In this document: one piece after another, positions 17,431 to 25,413 of the stretch
Layout: each line of letters starts with the position of its first letter
Numbering within the stretch: position 1 is the first letter of the stretch
Source: Erysipelotrichaceae bacterium
Lineage (GTDB): Bacteria > Bacillota_I > Bacilli_A > Erysipelotrichales > Erysipelotrichaceae
Length of the DNA stretch: 64,000 bases
Direction of reading: 5' to 3'
Assembly (NCBI GenBank): GCA_017550145.1
Contig: JAFZQG010000004.1
Span: forward strand, 310,001 to 374,000
Translations under genes and position numbers: made by a program
Notes under the pieces: model-generated
Database searches by the model: none
What the model saw: only the letters and a program-made list of their open reading frames with translations
What the model was told of the DNA's origin: nothing

Positions 17431-18020
17431 ATCAAAACATACCAAAACAATCAGGTAAACAAGAAATGAAACTTGATGAAAAATGGATAAGAGCACATCT
17501 TCCTGAAGACTGTAAAGAAGATGATATAAATGTATTCTCCGGTCTGTATCTGGATGGCTTTAAAGTTATGTCAGAAGGAGAAAGAGGAGAGACAGATCAT
17601 CTTGTTTATGAAGCAAAAGATGAAGAGGATCTGAAATGGTGGCAACTTGATCAGATCTGCCATTTTGTCGGTAAGGCAGATAATTCAAAGACCTGGCGCT
17701 GGTACAGAGACCATGCGGAAAACGGACAGTGGTATTATATCGAGCACAGGAACTATGACTATAATGCGATCGATGATGCCAGACTTCCGGGTTTTGAAAG
17801 ATACTTAAGGAATGTGAAGTATGCATTTCCTGATGATTATTTTAAGAAGAAAACTGAAGAATATACCGATCTCATGAATCGCTGGTATCTTATTCCTCAC
17901 TGGGCTTATGATTATGAGAATCTTTGTTTTATTGAGATCAGTGATTCAAAGGAATACAGAAGCGACTCTGATAAGAGTGATGAAATCAAACCGGAAACCA
18001 TTATTAAAGTGGTTGACTGA
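17427..18020 (+). CDS. Unknown protein coupled to HepT
   Basis: 197 residues, acidic, rich in Trp and Tyr (WWQLDQICHFVG, WRWYRDH, NRWYLIPHWAYDYENLCF), no membrane segment or signal peptide. I do not recognise a family. The ATGA overlap with hepT ties its expression to the toxin-antitoxin pair, which normally has only two genes. It could be a third regulator, a partner, or an unrelated immunity-type protein. 39 bases separate it from the TIR gene. Confidence 0.7.
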   Translation: MNQNIPKQSGKQEMKLDEKWIRAHLPEDCKEDDINVFSGLYLDGFKVMSEGERGETDHLVYEAKDEEDLKWWQLDQICHFVGKADNSKTWRWYRDHAENGQWYYIEHRNYDYNAIDDARLPGFERYLRNVKYAFPDDYFKKKTEEYTDLMNRWYLIPHWAYDYENLCFIEISDSKEYRSDSDKSDEIKPETIIKVVD

Positions 18021-18059
18021 AGAAGAATAAAAGAATACTGTATCATTAATATATAAGCT

Positions 18060-19592
18060 ATGCCTTCATATTACGGAAATGAAAAACCATTTGTTTATGT
18101 ATGTTACACTCAGGCAGATGAGAATGTAAATGAGGTTTTAAGTGCTCTGGATGAAAACAATATCGCTTACTGTTTAAACGATAATAAATATGACAGAAAA
18201 GAAGCAGTACGCATTGATAAGGCCTATGGTGTTTTAATGTTTATAAATGAAGACTTTTTGCGGAATATGAATTTCCGTAAAGTCATTGAAACGGCTGTTA
18301 ACCGGAATAAGAATATTCTCTGTATCTATGAGAAGGAGCTTAATCTTGATCCGTCACTGACGATGCAGTTAAGTTCGCAACAGGCTCTGTTTAAGACAAA
18401 GTACAGTGACAATAAGGAATTCATTGATGAAGTATTAAAGGCAGCGATCTTCCATGATATGAAGATCACAACCGGTCAGAAAAAGAATCAGCGCAATCGG
18501 GCATTGCTGCTGGTAGCGGCATTAGTTATGTCAGCTGTACTGGTGTTCTTTGTGTTCATCAACCCATATCTTATAGAAAACCGTAAACAGGAACAGATGC
18601 TGAATCAGTTTGGTCTGAATGGTCTTTCGGATGAGGATCTAAAGAAGATCGTATCTTTACAAATCGTGGGTGACAGGGTATTTGATAATCCGGAGCTGAT
18701 CAATAAGGTCACTGTTTCAACCGGCGGCAATGGCTATTATTTTTATGAGGTCGAAGAATTCTACGTTGGAGATCTCCTGGAATTTACGACATCGGGTGAG
18801 GCTCATTTTTCTACGATCGATGATATTTCGATATTGAAGAAGATGCCTAATCTGGAAAGACTTACGATTTCCTGTGAAAACATCAGTGATATTTCACCGC
18901 TTTTTGAACTAAAGAATCTTCAGACACTGGTTCTTGATTTCAATCCGATCACTTCCTTGGAAGGAATACAACAGTGCACAAATCTGCAGAGGATCGAGAT
19001 ACGGGGAACCGAAATAAGTGATCTAAGTCCGCTTTATAAGATGGAATCACTTCAGGGCATCTGGGCCGGTAACAACAAGAATCTTACCAGCATCGATGGT
19101 TTTGAAAATACTGAAATGAACTGTCTGGAACTTTTCTCGAGTGCGGTAAAAGAAGTAAAACACCTGCCTCAAAAAGATGATTTTATGCTGAATATCGACA
19201 ATATGAGATTATCTGATTATTCGTTCCTGGCTGATCCACTGTCTTATGGCGGACTGTTTACGGATGCTCCGATTTCGGCAATAAAACCATATCTTAAAGA
19301 CAAACAGATCAAGCGGTTTTCATACAATTATTCTGATCTGTATTCCATCAGACAGCTTGAAGGTCTGAATGTGACATATCAGATGGAACTGAGCTGTGGA
19401 AGACTCTCTTCTCTTGAGGGTTTCGGGGAACTGTTTCCTGAGGTTCTGAATCTGAGTATCAATAAATGCGATCTGGAAGATCTTTCACCGTTATTAGACA
19501 GTAACGTCATTTATCTGAATATCGATCAGTCATTACTTCCGTATGTCAGTGAAGAACTGCAGGCTAAAATAACAGTCAGTGTTTTTGAGTAA
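18060..19592 (+). CDS. TIR-like domain / transmembrane / leucine-rich repeat protein
   Basis: 510 residues. Residues 10-125 read as a TIR_2-like domain: FVYVCYTQADE as strand A and box 1, GVLMFINEDF, then NFRKVIETAV, where E77 occupies the place of the catalytic glutamate of NADase TIR domains. One helix (about 148-172) crosses the membrane. About 260-350 contains leucine-rich repeats of the internalin type (LKNLQTLVLDFNPITSLEGI, then CTNLQRIEIRGTEISDLSPL). TIR is N-terminal with basic residues before the helix, so TIR should be inside and repeats outside. Role in defence or sensing is inference. Confidence 0.72.
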   Translation: MPSYYGNEKPFVYVCYTQADENVNEVLSALDENNIAYCLNDNKYDRKEAVRIDKAYGVLMFINEDFLRNMNFRKVIETAVNRNKNILCIYEKELNLDPSLTMQLSSQQALFKTKYSDNKEFIDEVLKAAIFHDMKITTGQKKNQRNRALLLVAALVMSAVLVFFVFINPYLIENRKQEQMLNQFGLNGLSDEDLKKIVSLQIVGDRVFDNPELINKVTVSTGGNGYYFYEVEEFYVGDLLEFTTSGEAHFSTIDDISILKKMPNLERLTISCENISDISPLFELKNLQTLVLDFNPITSLEGIQQCTNLQRIEIRGTEISDLSPLYKMESLQGIWAGNNKNLTSIDGFENTEMNCLELFSSAVKEVKHLPQKDDFMLNIDNMRLSDYSFLADPLSYGGLFTDAPISAIKPYLKDKQIKRFSYNYSDLYSIRQLEGLNVTYQMELSCGRLSSLEGFGELFPEVLNLSINKCDLEDLSPLLDSNVIYLNIDQSLLPYVSEELQAKITVSVFE

Positions 19593-19593
19593 T

Positions 19594-19839
19594 ATGGAAA
19601 CCAGATACTTTTATATTAAGGATGAGAATAAATACGGTAAAAGAGAAAATGGTGCTGACTATATCTTTTGTGACGGAAAATGGATATTAGATCATGAACA
19701 TCTCATTTCCGATCGTCTGATCGGTTATGATCCGTATGAGGATGATGATTCCCCTTATAAGATCGGTAATACTTCGAACATGGATCAGATCATAGAGATA
19801 AGCGAAAAAGAAATACGTAAGATTCTTAAATTGAATTGA
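19594..19839 (+). CDS. Small unknown protein coupled to TIR-LRR gene
   Basis: 81 residues from the ATG at 19594, one base after the TIR-LRR stop. Charged and soluble, with RYFYIKDENKYGKRENGADYIF at the start and an acidic middle (DPYEDDDSPY). I do not recognise it. The tight spacing suggests it is made with the TIR protein. Confidence 0.6.
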   Translation: METRYFYIKDENKYGKRENGADYIFCDGKWILDHEHLISDRLIGYDPYEDDDSPYKIGNTSNMDQIIEISEKEIRKILKLN

Positions 19840-19915
19840 AGTATTAAATATAGGAAAATAATATTGCGGTTAACAGATATATAATTCCGTAAATACGGTA
19901 GAAAGGATCCGATTG

Positions 19916-21085
19916 ATGCGTAAAACAAGACTGGCTTTCCTGGCTTTTGCGTCATATTTCATTGTCGGTGTCATCTGTATGATGATCGGCTCGGAAATGT
20001 CGGGTCTGATTCTTTTGTATGAGAAACCGATCGAGAAAGTCGTACTGATCGGTTCGGCTTTTGCGTTAGGCAGAGTTGTGCCGCTTCCGGTAATCGATAA
20101 GCTGGTCAGAAAATACGGACCGTTAAAGATCATGTTTTATGGGACGATCGGAATTCTCTGCTACATGGTGGGATTAAGTATCATTCCAATCTATGAAGCG
20201 GGATTCCTGTTGGCTTTTATTGGCGGTATCGGTATGGCAGTTGCGGATGCGTGTTCTCCGTTATTGCTTTCTAAGGCTTTCCCTAAGAGCTATTCATCAT
20301 CGCTATCAGCCGGACAGGCAATTTATGCCCTGGGTGGTTTTGCGATCTCGATGATGGCCGGATATATGTTCAATAACGGTTTACCGATGTATCTGTGTAA
20401 TATCCTTTTATCGCTGGTTGGTGTTGTAAGTCTGTTCATTATTCCCAAGACCAGATGGGAAGAAACAGCTGAAGAGGCACAGGAGGAAAAGGTCAGACCT
20501 TTGTATGCAAAGAATACGGTACTGTGCTTTGTGCTCCTGGGTATTTCAAGTCTGGTCTACTGTGCCATCTGCAGTACTCTTGGTTCCTATATGACATCCT
20601 GGATGGAAGCTTCCGGTATGAGCAGTTCGGGTGCCAGCTATGTCCTAAGTATCTTCAATCTTTTCAGTCTCTTCGGTTCGATCTGTTTTATCTTTATACT
20701 CAGAGTCATGAAAGAAAAGACAGTCCTGCTGGTAAACTGTTCGATCTCGATATTTGCTTTACTGATAACGGTATTGACTGAAGATACTTCGGTCTACTAT
20801 ATAACGATGGCAGTAGTTGGATTCTTTATCGGTGTGCTGTTCTCCATCCTGATTGCCTTAGCGACCAGGATCGGTTATGAACACATCTCACTGTCCGGTG
20901 CTATCATTGCCACAGCGGGCGGATGCGGTGATATTCTGGCGCCGATCGTCAGTTCGTTTCTGGTTAAGAATAACGGCGTTCTGATCGTTTTCAGATACGT
21001 GATAATAATGCTGGTGATAATGAGTGTCATTGCCTTAGTCATCAGCCGCATGACGAGGGAGGAAGAGTATGCGAATTCAAAGTAA
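19916..21085 (+). CDS. MFS transporter in nucleoside salvage operon
   Basis: 389 residues with about twelve membrane helices and no large loops; central loop near 185-200 is charged. GAAAGGA precedes the ATG at 19916, and a TATAAT box lies near 19880. The last 17 bases overlap uridine phosphorylase, so the carrier is expressed with the salvage enzymes and probably imports a nucleoside or pyrimidine compound; this is inferred from context. Confidence 0.85.
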   Translation: MRKTRLAFLAFASYFIVGVICMMIGSEMSGLILLYEKPIEKVVLIGSAFALGRVVPLPVIDKLVRKYGPLKIMFYGTIGILCYMVGLSIIPIYEAGFLLAFIGGIGMAVADACSPLLLSKAFPKSYSSSLSAGQAIYALGGFAISMMAGYMFNNGLPMYLCNILLSLVGVVSLFIIPKTRWEETAEEAQEEKVRPLYAKNTVLCFVLLGISSLVYCAICSTLGSYMTSWMEASGMSSSGASYVLSIFNLFSLFGSICFIFILRVMKEKTVLLVNCSISIFALLITVLTEDTSVYYITMAVVGFFIGVLFSILIALATRIGYEHISLSGAIIATAGGCGDILAPIVSSFLVKNNGVLIVFRYVIIMLVIMSVIALVISRMTREEEYANSK

Positions 21086-21821
21086 AGAAGTTCTGACGGA
21101 AGACGGCAGACAGTATCACATTCACTGCAAGAAAGGTGAAGTAGGAAAGTATGTCTTGCTTCCGGGCGATCCGTTCAGGACCGATATCATCGCTTCGCAT
21201 TTTGATGATCCGCATCTGGTTGCGCACAACCGTGAGCACAAGACCTGGAGCGGTTATCTTGATGGTGAACTGGTTTCTGTATGTTCGACCGGTATGGGTG
21301 GTCCTTCGACAGCGATCGCTTTAGAGGAACTGATTCATTGCGGTGCGGAAGTATTCATCAGAGTCGGAACCTGCGGCAGGATCTGTGAAGAAAGTTATAA
21401 TGAAGAACTTGAGGGCGTGGTAATTACCGGAGCCATCAGAGATGAGGGCACAACGATCCACTACATCCCGATCGAATATCCGGCCATTGCGGATCGAGAA
21501 GTTACCAATGCCTTAGTTGAAGTAACCAAGGAAATGGGTTATCCGTTTGCGGAAGGCATTGCCCAATCCAAGGATTCCTTCTATGGCCAGCATGATCCCG
21601 ACAGTATGCCGGATGCGCCGAGACTTCATGAAAGATGGGCCTGCTGGGAAAGAAGCGGTGTCATGGCCAGTGAAATGGAAACCAGCACCTTATTCGTAGT
21701 AGCCAGTGTCAGAGGTGTCAAAGCCGGTGCGATCATGGCCTACGGTTCAATGAACGACCATACAATAGAAATTGCCTGCGAGGCGATCAGAAAACTGATC
21801 AAAAAAGACAGGAAAGAATAA
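21069..21821 (+). CDS. udp: Uridine phosphorylase-like nucleoside phosphorylase
   Basis: 250 residues of the hexameric PNP/UDP family, which split nucleosides with phosphate to base and ribose-1-phosphate. Visible are the phosphate site LLPGDPFRTD near residue 29, TGMGGPSTAIALEEL near 75, RVGTCGRI near 97 and the ribose-binding SEMETSTLF near 198. It overlaps the transporter gene by 17 bases and is followed one base later by the TenA-like gene. Uridine is the likeliest substrate, though the group also includes broader enzymes. Confidence 0.88.
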   Translation: MRIQSKEVLTEDGRQYHIHCKKGEVGKYVLLPGDPFRTDIIASHFDDPHLVAHNREHKTWSGYLDGELVSVCSTGMGGPSTAIALEELIHCGAEVFIRVGTCGRICEESYNEELEGVVITGAIRDEGTTIHYIPIEYPAIADREVTNALVEVTKEMGYPFAEGIAQSKDSFYGQHDPDSMPDAPRLHERWACWERSGVMASEMETSTLFVVASVRGVKAGAIMAYGSMNDHTIEIACEAIRKLIKKDRKE

Positions 21822-21822
21822 G

Positions 21823-22539
21823 ATGGGTTTCTACGAAGAAGAACTGTATCCGATCTTACATCGGACAGCGGAAATAATCGAAAACAGCGAACACATGAAA
21901 GACATCGTCAACAGTACGATGTCCCTGGAACGTTTCCGTTTCCAGATAAAACAGAACTATCAGTATCTGCTTGACTACACAAAGTGCTGGGCGCTGATGT
22001 TAGGGAAGTGCAGCTGCTATGAAGAAATGGAGATCTTCTATCCGATCGTTAAGAATACTTTTGAATCAACGGTCATGATCAACCGTACATATTGGGCAGA
22101 AGTATTGGGTATGACATGCGAAGAGCTGGACAGCGTCATTGAAGCTCCGGGTAAAAGATCCTATACAGCTTTTCAGCTGATGTGTGTCCATGAGGGATCT
22201 TTAGCCGAAGGTATGATGGCACTGTTTCCTTGCAATATCATTTACCGTTATTTCGGTGAAGATCTGCTGGATCAGTGCAAGCTTGATTCTGAGGATAAAT
22301 TCTATAAGTGGCTGGCTTATTATGTGAGTGATGAGTATATAACCAAGACTGAGAATGAGATCGCGGTCGTCAATAAACTCTGTGCCCACAAGACAGAAAG
22401 AGAAAAGGCCAGATTAAAAGAGATCCTGGCTCACAGCTGCAACTATGAGATCTTACAGTGGCAGGATATGTATCACAATATGACGACCTGGCCGGCTGAT
22501 GATATCTATCCGGAGAAGTTTACGACAGTAAAGGAATAG
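21823..22539 (+). CDS. TenA family protein (heme-oxygenase fold)
   Basis: 238 residues, all helical, with FRFQIKQNYQYLLDYTKCWAL near 36-56 and FPCNIIYRYFGE near 135, the second holding the cysteine position seen in TenA enzymes that release the pyrimidine of degraded thiamine. The gene lies between uridine phosphorylase and a nucleoside hydrolase and 1-2 bases from each. Two readings fit: thiamine pyrimidine salvage, or a TenA relative adapted to another pyrimidine compound. No TPP riboswitch is visible upstream of the operon. Confidence 0.82.
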   Translation: MGFYEEELYPILHRTAEIIENSEHMKDIVNSTMSLERFRFQIKQNYQYLLDYTKCWALMLGKCSCYEEMEIFYPIVKNTFESTVMINRTYWAEVLGMTCEELDSVIEAPGKRSYTAFQLMCVHEGSLAEGMMALFPCNIIYRYFGEDLLDQCKLDSEDKFYKWLAYYVSDEYITKTENEIAVVNKLCAHKTEREKARLKEILAHSCNYEILQWQDMYHNMTTWPADDIYPEKFTTVKE

Positions 22540-22540
22540 T

Positions 22541-23488
22541 ATGAAAGAGAGAAAGAAAATCATTATTGATACGGACTGCGGTTCCGATGATGCGATGGCG
22601 ATAGCCATGGCTTTGAATGACGAAAGATATGAAGTCATCATGATCACGACCGTTTCCGGCAATGTCAGACTCAAACAGGCCACGGCTAATACTTTGACGA
22701 CCTTGAAGGTCAATAACTCATACTATCCTCCGGTCTATGAAGGATGCAACGACATGCTGGTAAGAGACTGGGTCGGAGCAGCGGAGACTCACGGCAATGA
22801 CGGCATGGGGGATCTTGATCTGGTCGATTACAGTCTTAAACCTCAGGAAGGACATGCGGTATTAAAGATGCTGGAAGCATTAAGAGATGCTCCTGCCGAT
22901 ACGATCGATGTCATAGCTTTAGGGCCTTTAACCAATCTGGCTCTGGCTATCAAGCTGGAACCGGAGACGATGAAGAAGGTCGATAAGATCGTTATTATGG
23001 GAACTGCCGGTCTAGGTATCGGCAATGTCTCTCCGGTTGCGGAATTCAACATCTGGCAGGATCCTGAAGCGTGCAAGATCGTTCTGGATTCAGGTATCGA
23101 TCCGGTTTACTTTGTCGGCTGGGATGCGTGTCTTGGTGATGCGATGCTTAATGCACGAGAAATTGAAGAGATCCGTAACGGCAGTGAGATCGGAAAATTC
23201 TGTATCGATTCCAATATCGTTCTGATGGATATGAACAGAGACCGTTTCGGGGAGAACTGTCTGGATATGGCCGATCCGGCTGCGATGGCTGCAGCCTTAT
23301 ATCCGGAATGTATCGACAAGTGTGAAAAATATTTCTGTCAGGTCGAAACCAACAGCGGTTTAAGCTATGGAGGAGTACTGGTAGACTTCTATCACTTCTC
23401 CGGCAAACAGGAGAATGCCTATATCTGCAGTAAACTGAAAGCGGATATGTATAAGGATTATATTTTCAGAAATCTTAAAGTCAGATAA
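22541..23488 (+). CDS. Inosine/uridine-preferring nucleoside hydrolase
   Basis: 315 residues with the calcium-binding signature DTDCGSDDAMAI near 6-17, ALGPLTNLALAI near 126 and VAEFNIWQDPEA near 166. These enzymes hydrolyse the N-glycosidic bond to free base and ribose. TAAAGGAAT precedes the ATG. Last gene of the salvage operon, followed by a strong hairpin. With the phosphorylase it gives two routes for nucleoside breakdown. Confidence 0.92.
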   Translation: MKERKKIIIDTDCGSDDAMAIAMALNDERYEVIMITTVSGNVRLKQATANTLTTLKVNNSYYPPVYEGCNDMLVRDWVGAAETHGNDGMGDLDLVDYSLKPQEGHAVLKMLEALRDAPADTIDVIALGPLTNLALAIKLEPETMKKVDKIVIMGTAGLGIGNVSPVAEFNIWQDPEACKIVLDSGIDPVYFVGWDACLGDAMLNAREIEEIRNGSEIGKFCIDSNIVLMDMNRDRFGENCLDMADPAAMAAALYPECIDKCEKYFCQVETNSGLSYGGVLVDFYHFSGKQENAYICSKLKADMYKDYIFRNLKVR

Positions 23489-23510
23489 AGAGGAAACACA
23501 ATTCCTCTTT
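23487..23510 (+). terminator. Terminator of nucleoside operon
   Basis: AAAGAGGAA and TTCCTCTTT pair perfectly over 9 bases with a 6-base loop, followed by TCTATTT. The first arm overlaps the stop codon. Confidence 0.85.
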
Positions 23511-23519
23511 TCTATTTAA

Positions 23520-23542
23520 AAGGGAGACAGTAAGTCTCCCTT
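23520..23542 (-). terminator. Terminator of the small double-glycine gene
   Basis: AAGGGAGAC and GTCTCCCTT form a 9-bp stem around 5 bases. On the minus strand it is followed by TTTAAATAG, so it best serves the gene ending at 23571. Confidence 0.75.
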
Positions 23543-23570
23543 CGGGTTTAAATACGAATAGAATGAATGA

Positions 23571-23876
23571 TTATAATTTCCAGCCTCCTAAAAAATCGGT
23601 ATGCTGATCAATATAATTCAGGATCGCTTTTAAATCATCCTGTGAACTGTTGGTTGACCATTGCCAGCCGTGAGTATCCCAGATTTCCTTGAATTTGTTC
23701 TTAAGAGCTGCAGGACTTTGTCCGTCATTCTTGTATATATGCATGTATGAATCCACATTACTGTACACATCATCATACAGTTTCCCGCCATTTACGACAT
23801 CCATTAAATCATCTTCCAGCTTTGATTCTTTTTCATATATAATTCCCTCTCTTATTTCTGTTTTATACGAAAACAA
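23571..23876 (-). CDS. Small double-glycine-leader protein, possible 5' frameshift
   Basis: Open frame of 101 codons containing LEDDLMDVVNGG, a double-glycine leader of the bacteriocin/Nif11 style, followed by about 70 soluble residues (Trp and Lys rich, ending FLGGWKL). The first ATG of this frame (23876) has no ribosome site. A good site, AGAGAGGG, stands 8 bases before another ATG at 23834-23836, but that ATG is out of frame by one base: five As separate it from the GAA codon where six would give an 18-residue leader MKKESKLEDDLMDVVNGG. So the gene is either frameshifted in an A-run or uses a weak start. Role unknown. Confidence 0.55.
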   Translation of the reverse strand: MFSYKTEIREGIIYEKESKLEDDLMDVVNGGKLYDDVYSNVDSYMHIYKNDGQSPAALKNKFKEIWDTHGWQWSTNSSQDDLKAILNYIDQHTDFLGGWKL

Positions 23877-23911
23877 TGTTTTCTGCGGGCAACATAAATG
23901 ACCATTTAAAA

Positions 23912-23932
23912 ACCCCGCTTACTTAGCGGGGT
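23912..23932 (-). terminator. Terminator of hsp20
   Basis: ACCCCGC and GCGGGGT form a 7-bp GC stem with a 7-base loop; on the minus strand it is followed by TTTTTAAAT. It lies 10 bases past the hsp20 stop. Confidence 0.85.
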
Positions 23933-23941
23933 CTGATCGTT

Positions 23942-24397
23942 TTATCCTTCGATCATGATGCGGTTGCTGTGTTCAACCTTCTGAGCTTCTTCTTTCTTAG
24001 GAACACTCAGGGTCAGGACACCGCCTTCATACTTGCCATGGATCTCTTCAGAGGTGATATCCTCACCGACATAGAAGGATCTGCTCATGGTACCGGAATA
24101 TCTCTCCTGACGGATGATCTTACCGGCCTTGTTCTTGTCTTCCTCGTTTATATCTTTGGAAGCAGTAATGGTCAGATAACCGTCGTTAAGTTCGACATTG
24201 ATATCTTCTTTCTTATAACCCGGAAGATCAACTTCAACATCATAGTGATCTTCATGTTCCTTGACATCTGTAAGCATCTGCCTGTCGGCATGTTTACCAT
24301 AGAGTTTGCGGTTCAGATTACCCATTTCCCTGGTCAATCCGAAATCATCAAACCAGTCATCAAATAAATCTCTTCCAAATACTTTAGGTGCTAACAT
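23942..24397 (-). CDS. Small heat shock protein Hsp20 (alpha-crystallin)
   Basis: 151 residues. The alpha-crystallin domain runs from about 45 to 140: DHYDVEVDLPGYKKEDINVE, then SFYVGEDI and the closing GVLTLSVPKKEE, with the IMIEG tail where the I-x-I/V anchor sits. Such proteins hold unfolding clients for refolding. The start is the ATG at 24397 because AAAGGAGGT lies just upstream; an earlier in-frame ATG would read through that site. It is controlled by a CIRCE operator and promoter at 24523-24565. Confidence 0.93.
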   Translation of the reverse strand: MLAPKVFGRDLFDDWFDDFGLTREMGNLNRKLYGKHADRQMLTDVKEHEDHYDVEVDLPGYKKEDINVELNDGYLTITASKDINEEDKNKAGKIIRQERYSGTMSRSFYVGEDITSEEIHGKYEGGVLTLSVPKKEEAQKVEHSNRIMIEG

Positions 24398-24522
24398 AGT
24401 ACATTTACCTCCTTTACTTTCAATCATTGTTCAATTAATGAACTATGTTTTCAGTAAGGGGAATGGAGGGTTTGGATTCTACGTTTTACCTTAGGATCTT
24501 CTCTGATTCTTCTTACAATTAT

Positions 24523-24551
24523 GTTATAGTCCACTTTTTTAGCACTGTCAA
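24523..24551 (-). promoter_or_regulatory. SigA-type promoter of hsp20
   Basis: On the minus strand TTGACA (24546-24551) and TATAAC (24523-24528) are exactly 17 bases apart. The -35 sits inside the CIRCE element. The transcript leader would be about 115 bases. Confidence 0.85.
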
Positions 24552-24565
24552 GAGGTAAGTGCTAA
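24539..24565. promoter_or_regulatory. CIRCE operator (HrcA binding site)
   Basis: TTAGCACTG, nine bases, then AAGTGCTAA: the 9-N9-9 CIRCE layout with 8 of 9 arm positions paired. HrcA binds this site in Bacillota to repress groE/dnaK. Here it overlaps the -35 of hsp20. Confidence 0.9.
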
Positions 24566-24575
24566 TTATTTTAAA

Positions 24576-25355
24576 TTAATATTTTAAGAGATCTTTGCCT
24601 TCAAAAGGACAGGCATAAAGGCTTATTTCTTTGTCTTTCATCCTGTCTTTTACTGCCTTTAAGGCCAGATCCGGAGTATTGTTCTTAAGGGAAATATGAG
24701 CTAAAAGGAAATTTCTGGTTCCGTGTTTATACAGTTCATATATCGTATCGGCGCATTCTTCGTTTGAAAGGTGCCCGTATTTCGACATGATCCTTTTCTG
24801 CAGTTCTTTGGGGTATGGGCCGTTCTTCAGCATCTCCACGTCATGGTTGGATTCAATGATGATCGGATCACAGCCTTTGAGTTCTTCGATGATGTTTTTA
24901 TTCATCTTTCCGCAGTCCGTCACAAAGCCCAGTTTCCGATCTTCATATTCAAACGTATAGCCGCAGGTTCTCACAAAATCATGGGGCAGCGAAAACATTC
25001 TGACTTTCAAGCCCGGCAGTACTTCAACTGTTTCATCGATATTCAGTATTATTCTTTCGCTTTTTATCTTGCAGATACTGTACATTGATGACTGATCCGC
25101 ATAGACTTTACAGAAGGTGTTATTGCTGATCGGAGAAGCAGCCTTAACGTGATCATAGTGCCCATGGGTCAGAAAGATCGCATTTATCTGACAGATATCC
25201 TTGCCGCTGAATTCCAGTGCTTCTTTTACTTTGCGGTAACCGATGCCCATATCGATCAGTAAGCTGTATTTTCCTATTTCAATAAAGAAACAGTTTCCTG
25301 TTGAGCCTGATCCGATCGGAATGATACTGATTTTATTCATATCTAAATAATACAT
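24576..25355 (-). CDS. MBL-fold metallohydrolase (YycJ/WalJ-like)
   Basis: 259 residues. GSGSTGNCFFIEIG near 17, LLIDMGIGYRK, the metal motif THGHYDH near 63-69 and FVTDCGKM, ESNHD further on match the YycJ/WalJ branch of the beta-lactamase fold, tied to cell-wall and replication coordination in Bacilli. Start could be 25355 or the Met at 25340; neither has a well-spaced ribosome site. It ends only 11 bases from the CIRCE element. The walR/walK genes that usually accompany it are not here. Confidence 0.85.
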   Translation of the reverse strand: MYYLDMNKISIIPIGSGSTGNCFFIEIGKYSLLIDMGIGYRKVKEALEFSGKDICQINAIFLTHGHYDHVKAASPISNNTFCKVYADQSSMYSICKIKSERIILNIDETVEVLPGLKVRMFSLPHDFVRTCGYTFEYEDRKLGFVTDCGKMNKNIIEELKGCDPIIIESNHDVEMLKNGPYPKELQKRIMSKYGHLSNEECADTIYELYKHGTRNFLLAHISLKNNTPDLALKAVKDRMKDKEISLYACPFEGKDLLKY

Positions 25356-25413
25356 CTTTCTCAGTTCAATTTATGAGCGGAAACGGATATTATAAAGATA
25401 GAGGAGAAAAGTT

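Noticed and set aside
19840..19915. Right attachment site copy of the tRNA-Ser 3' end
   Set aside because: I searched by eye for the last 20 bases of the tRNA around the end of the accessory block and found no match.
19868..19915. TPP riboswitch ahead of the salvage operon
   Set aside because: Only a short CCGTA/TACGG hairpin and a TATAAT box are present; there is no room for a full aptamer.
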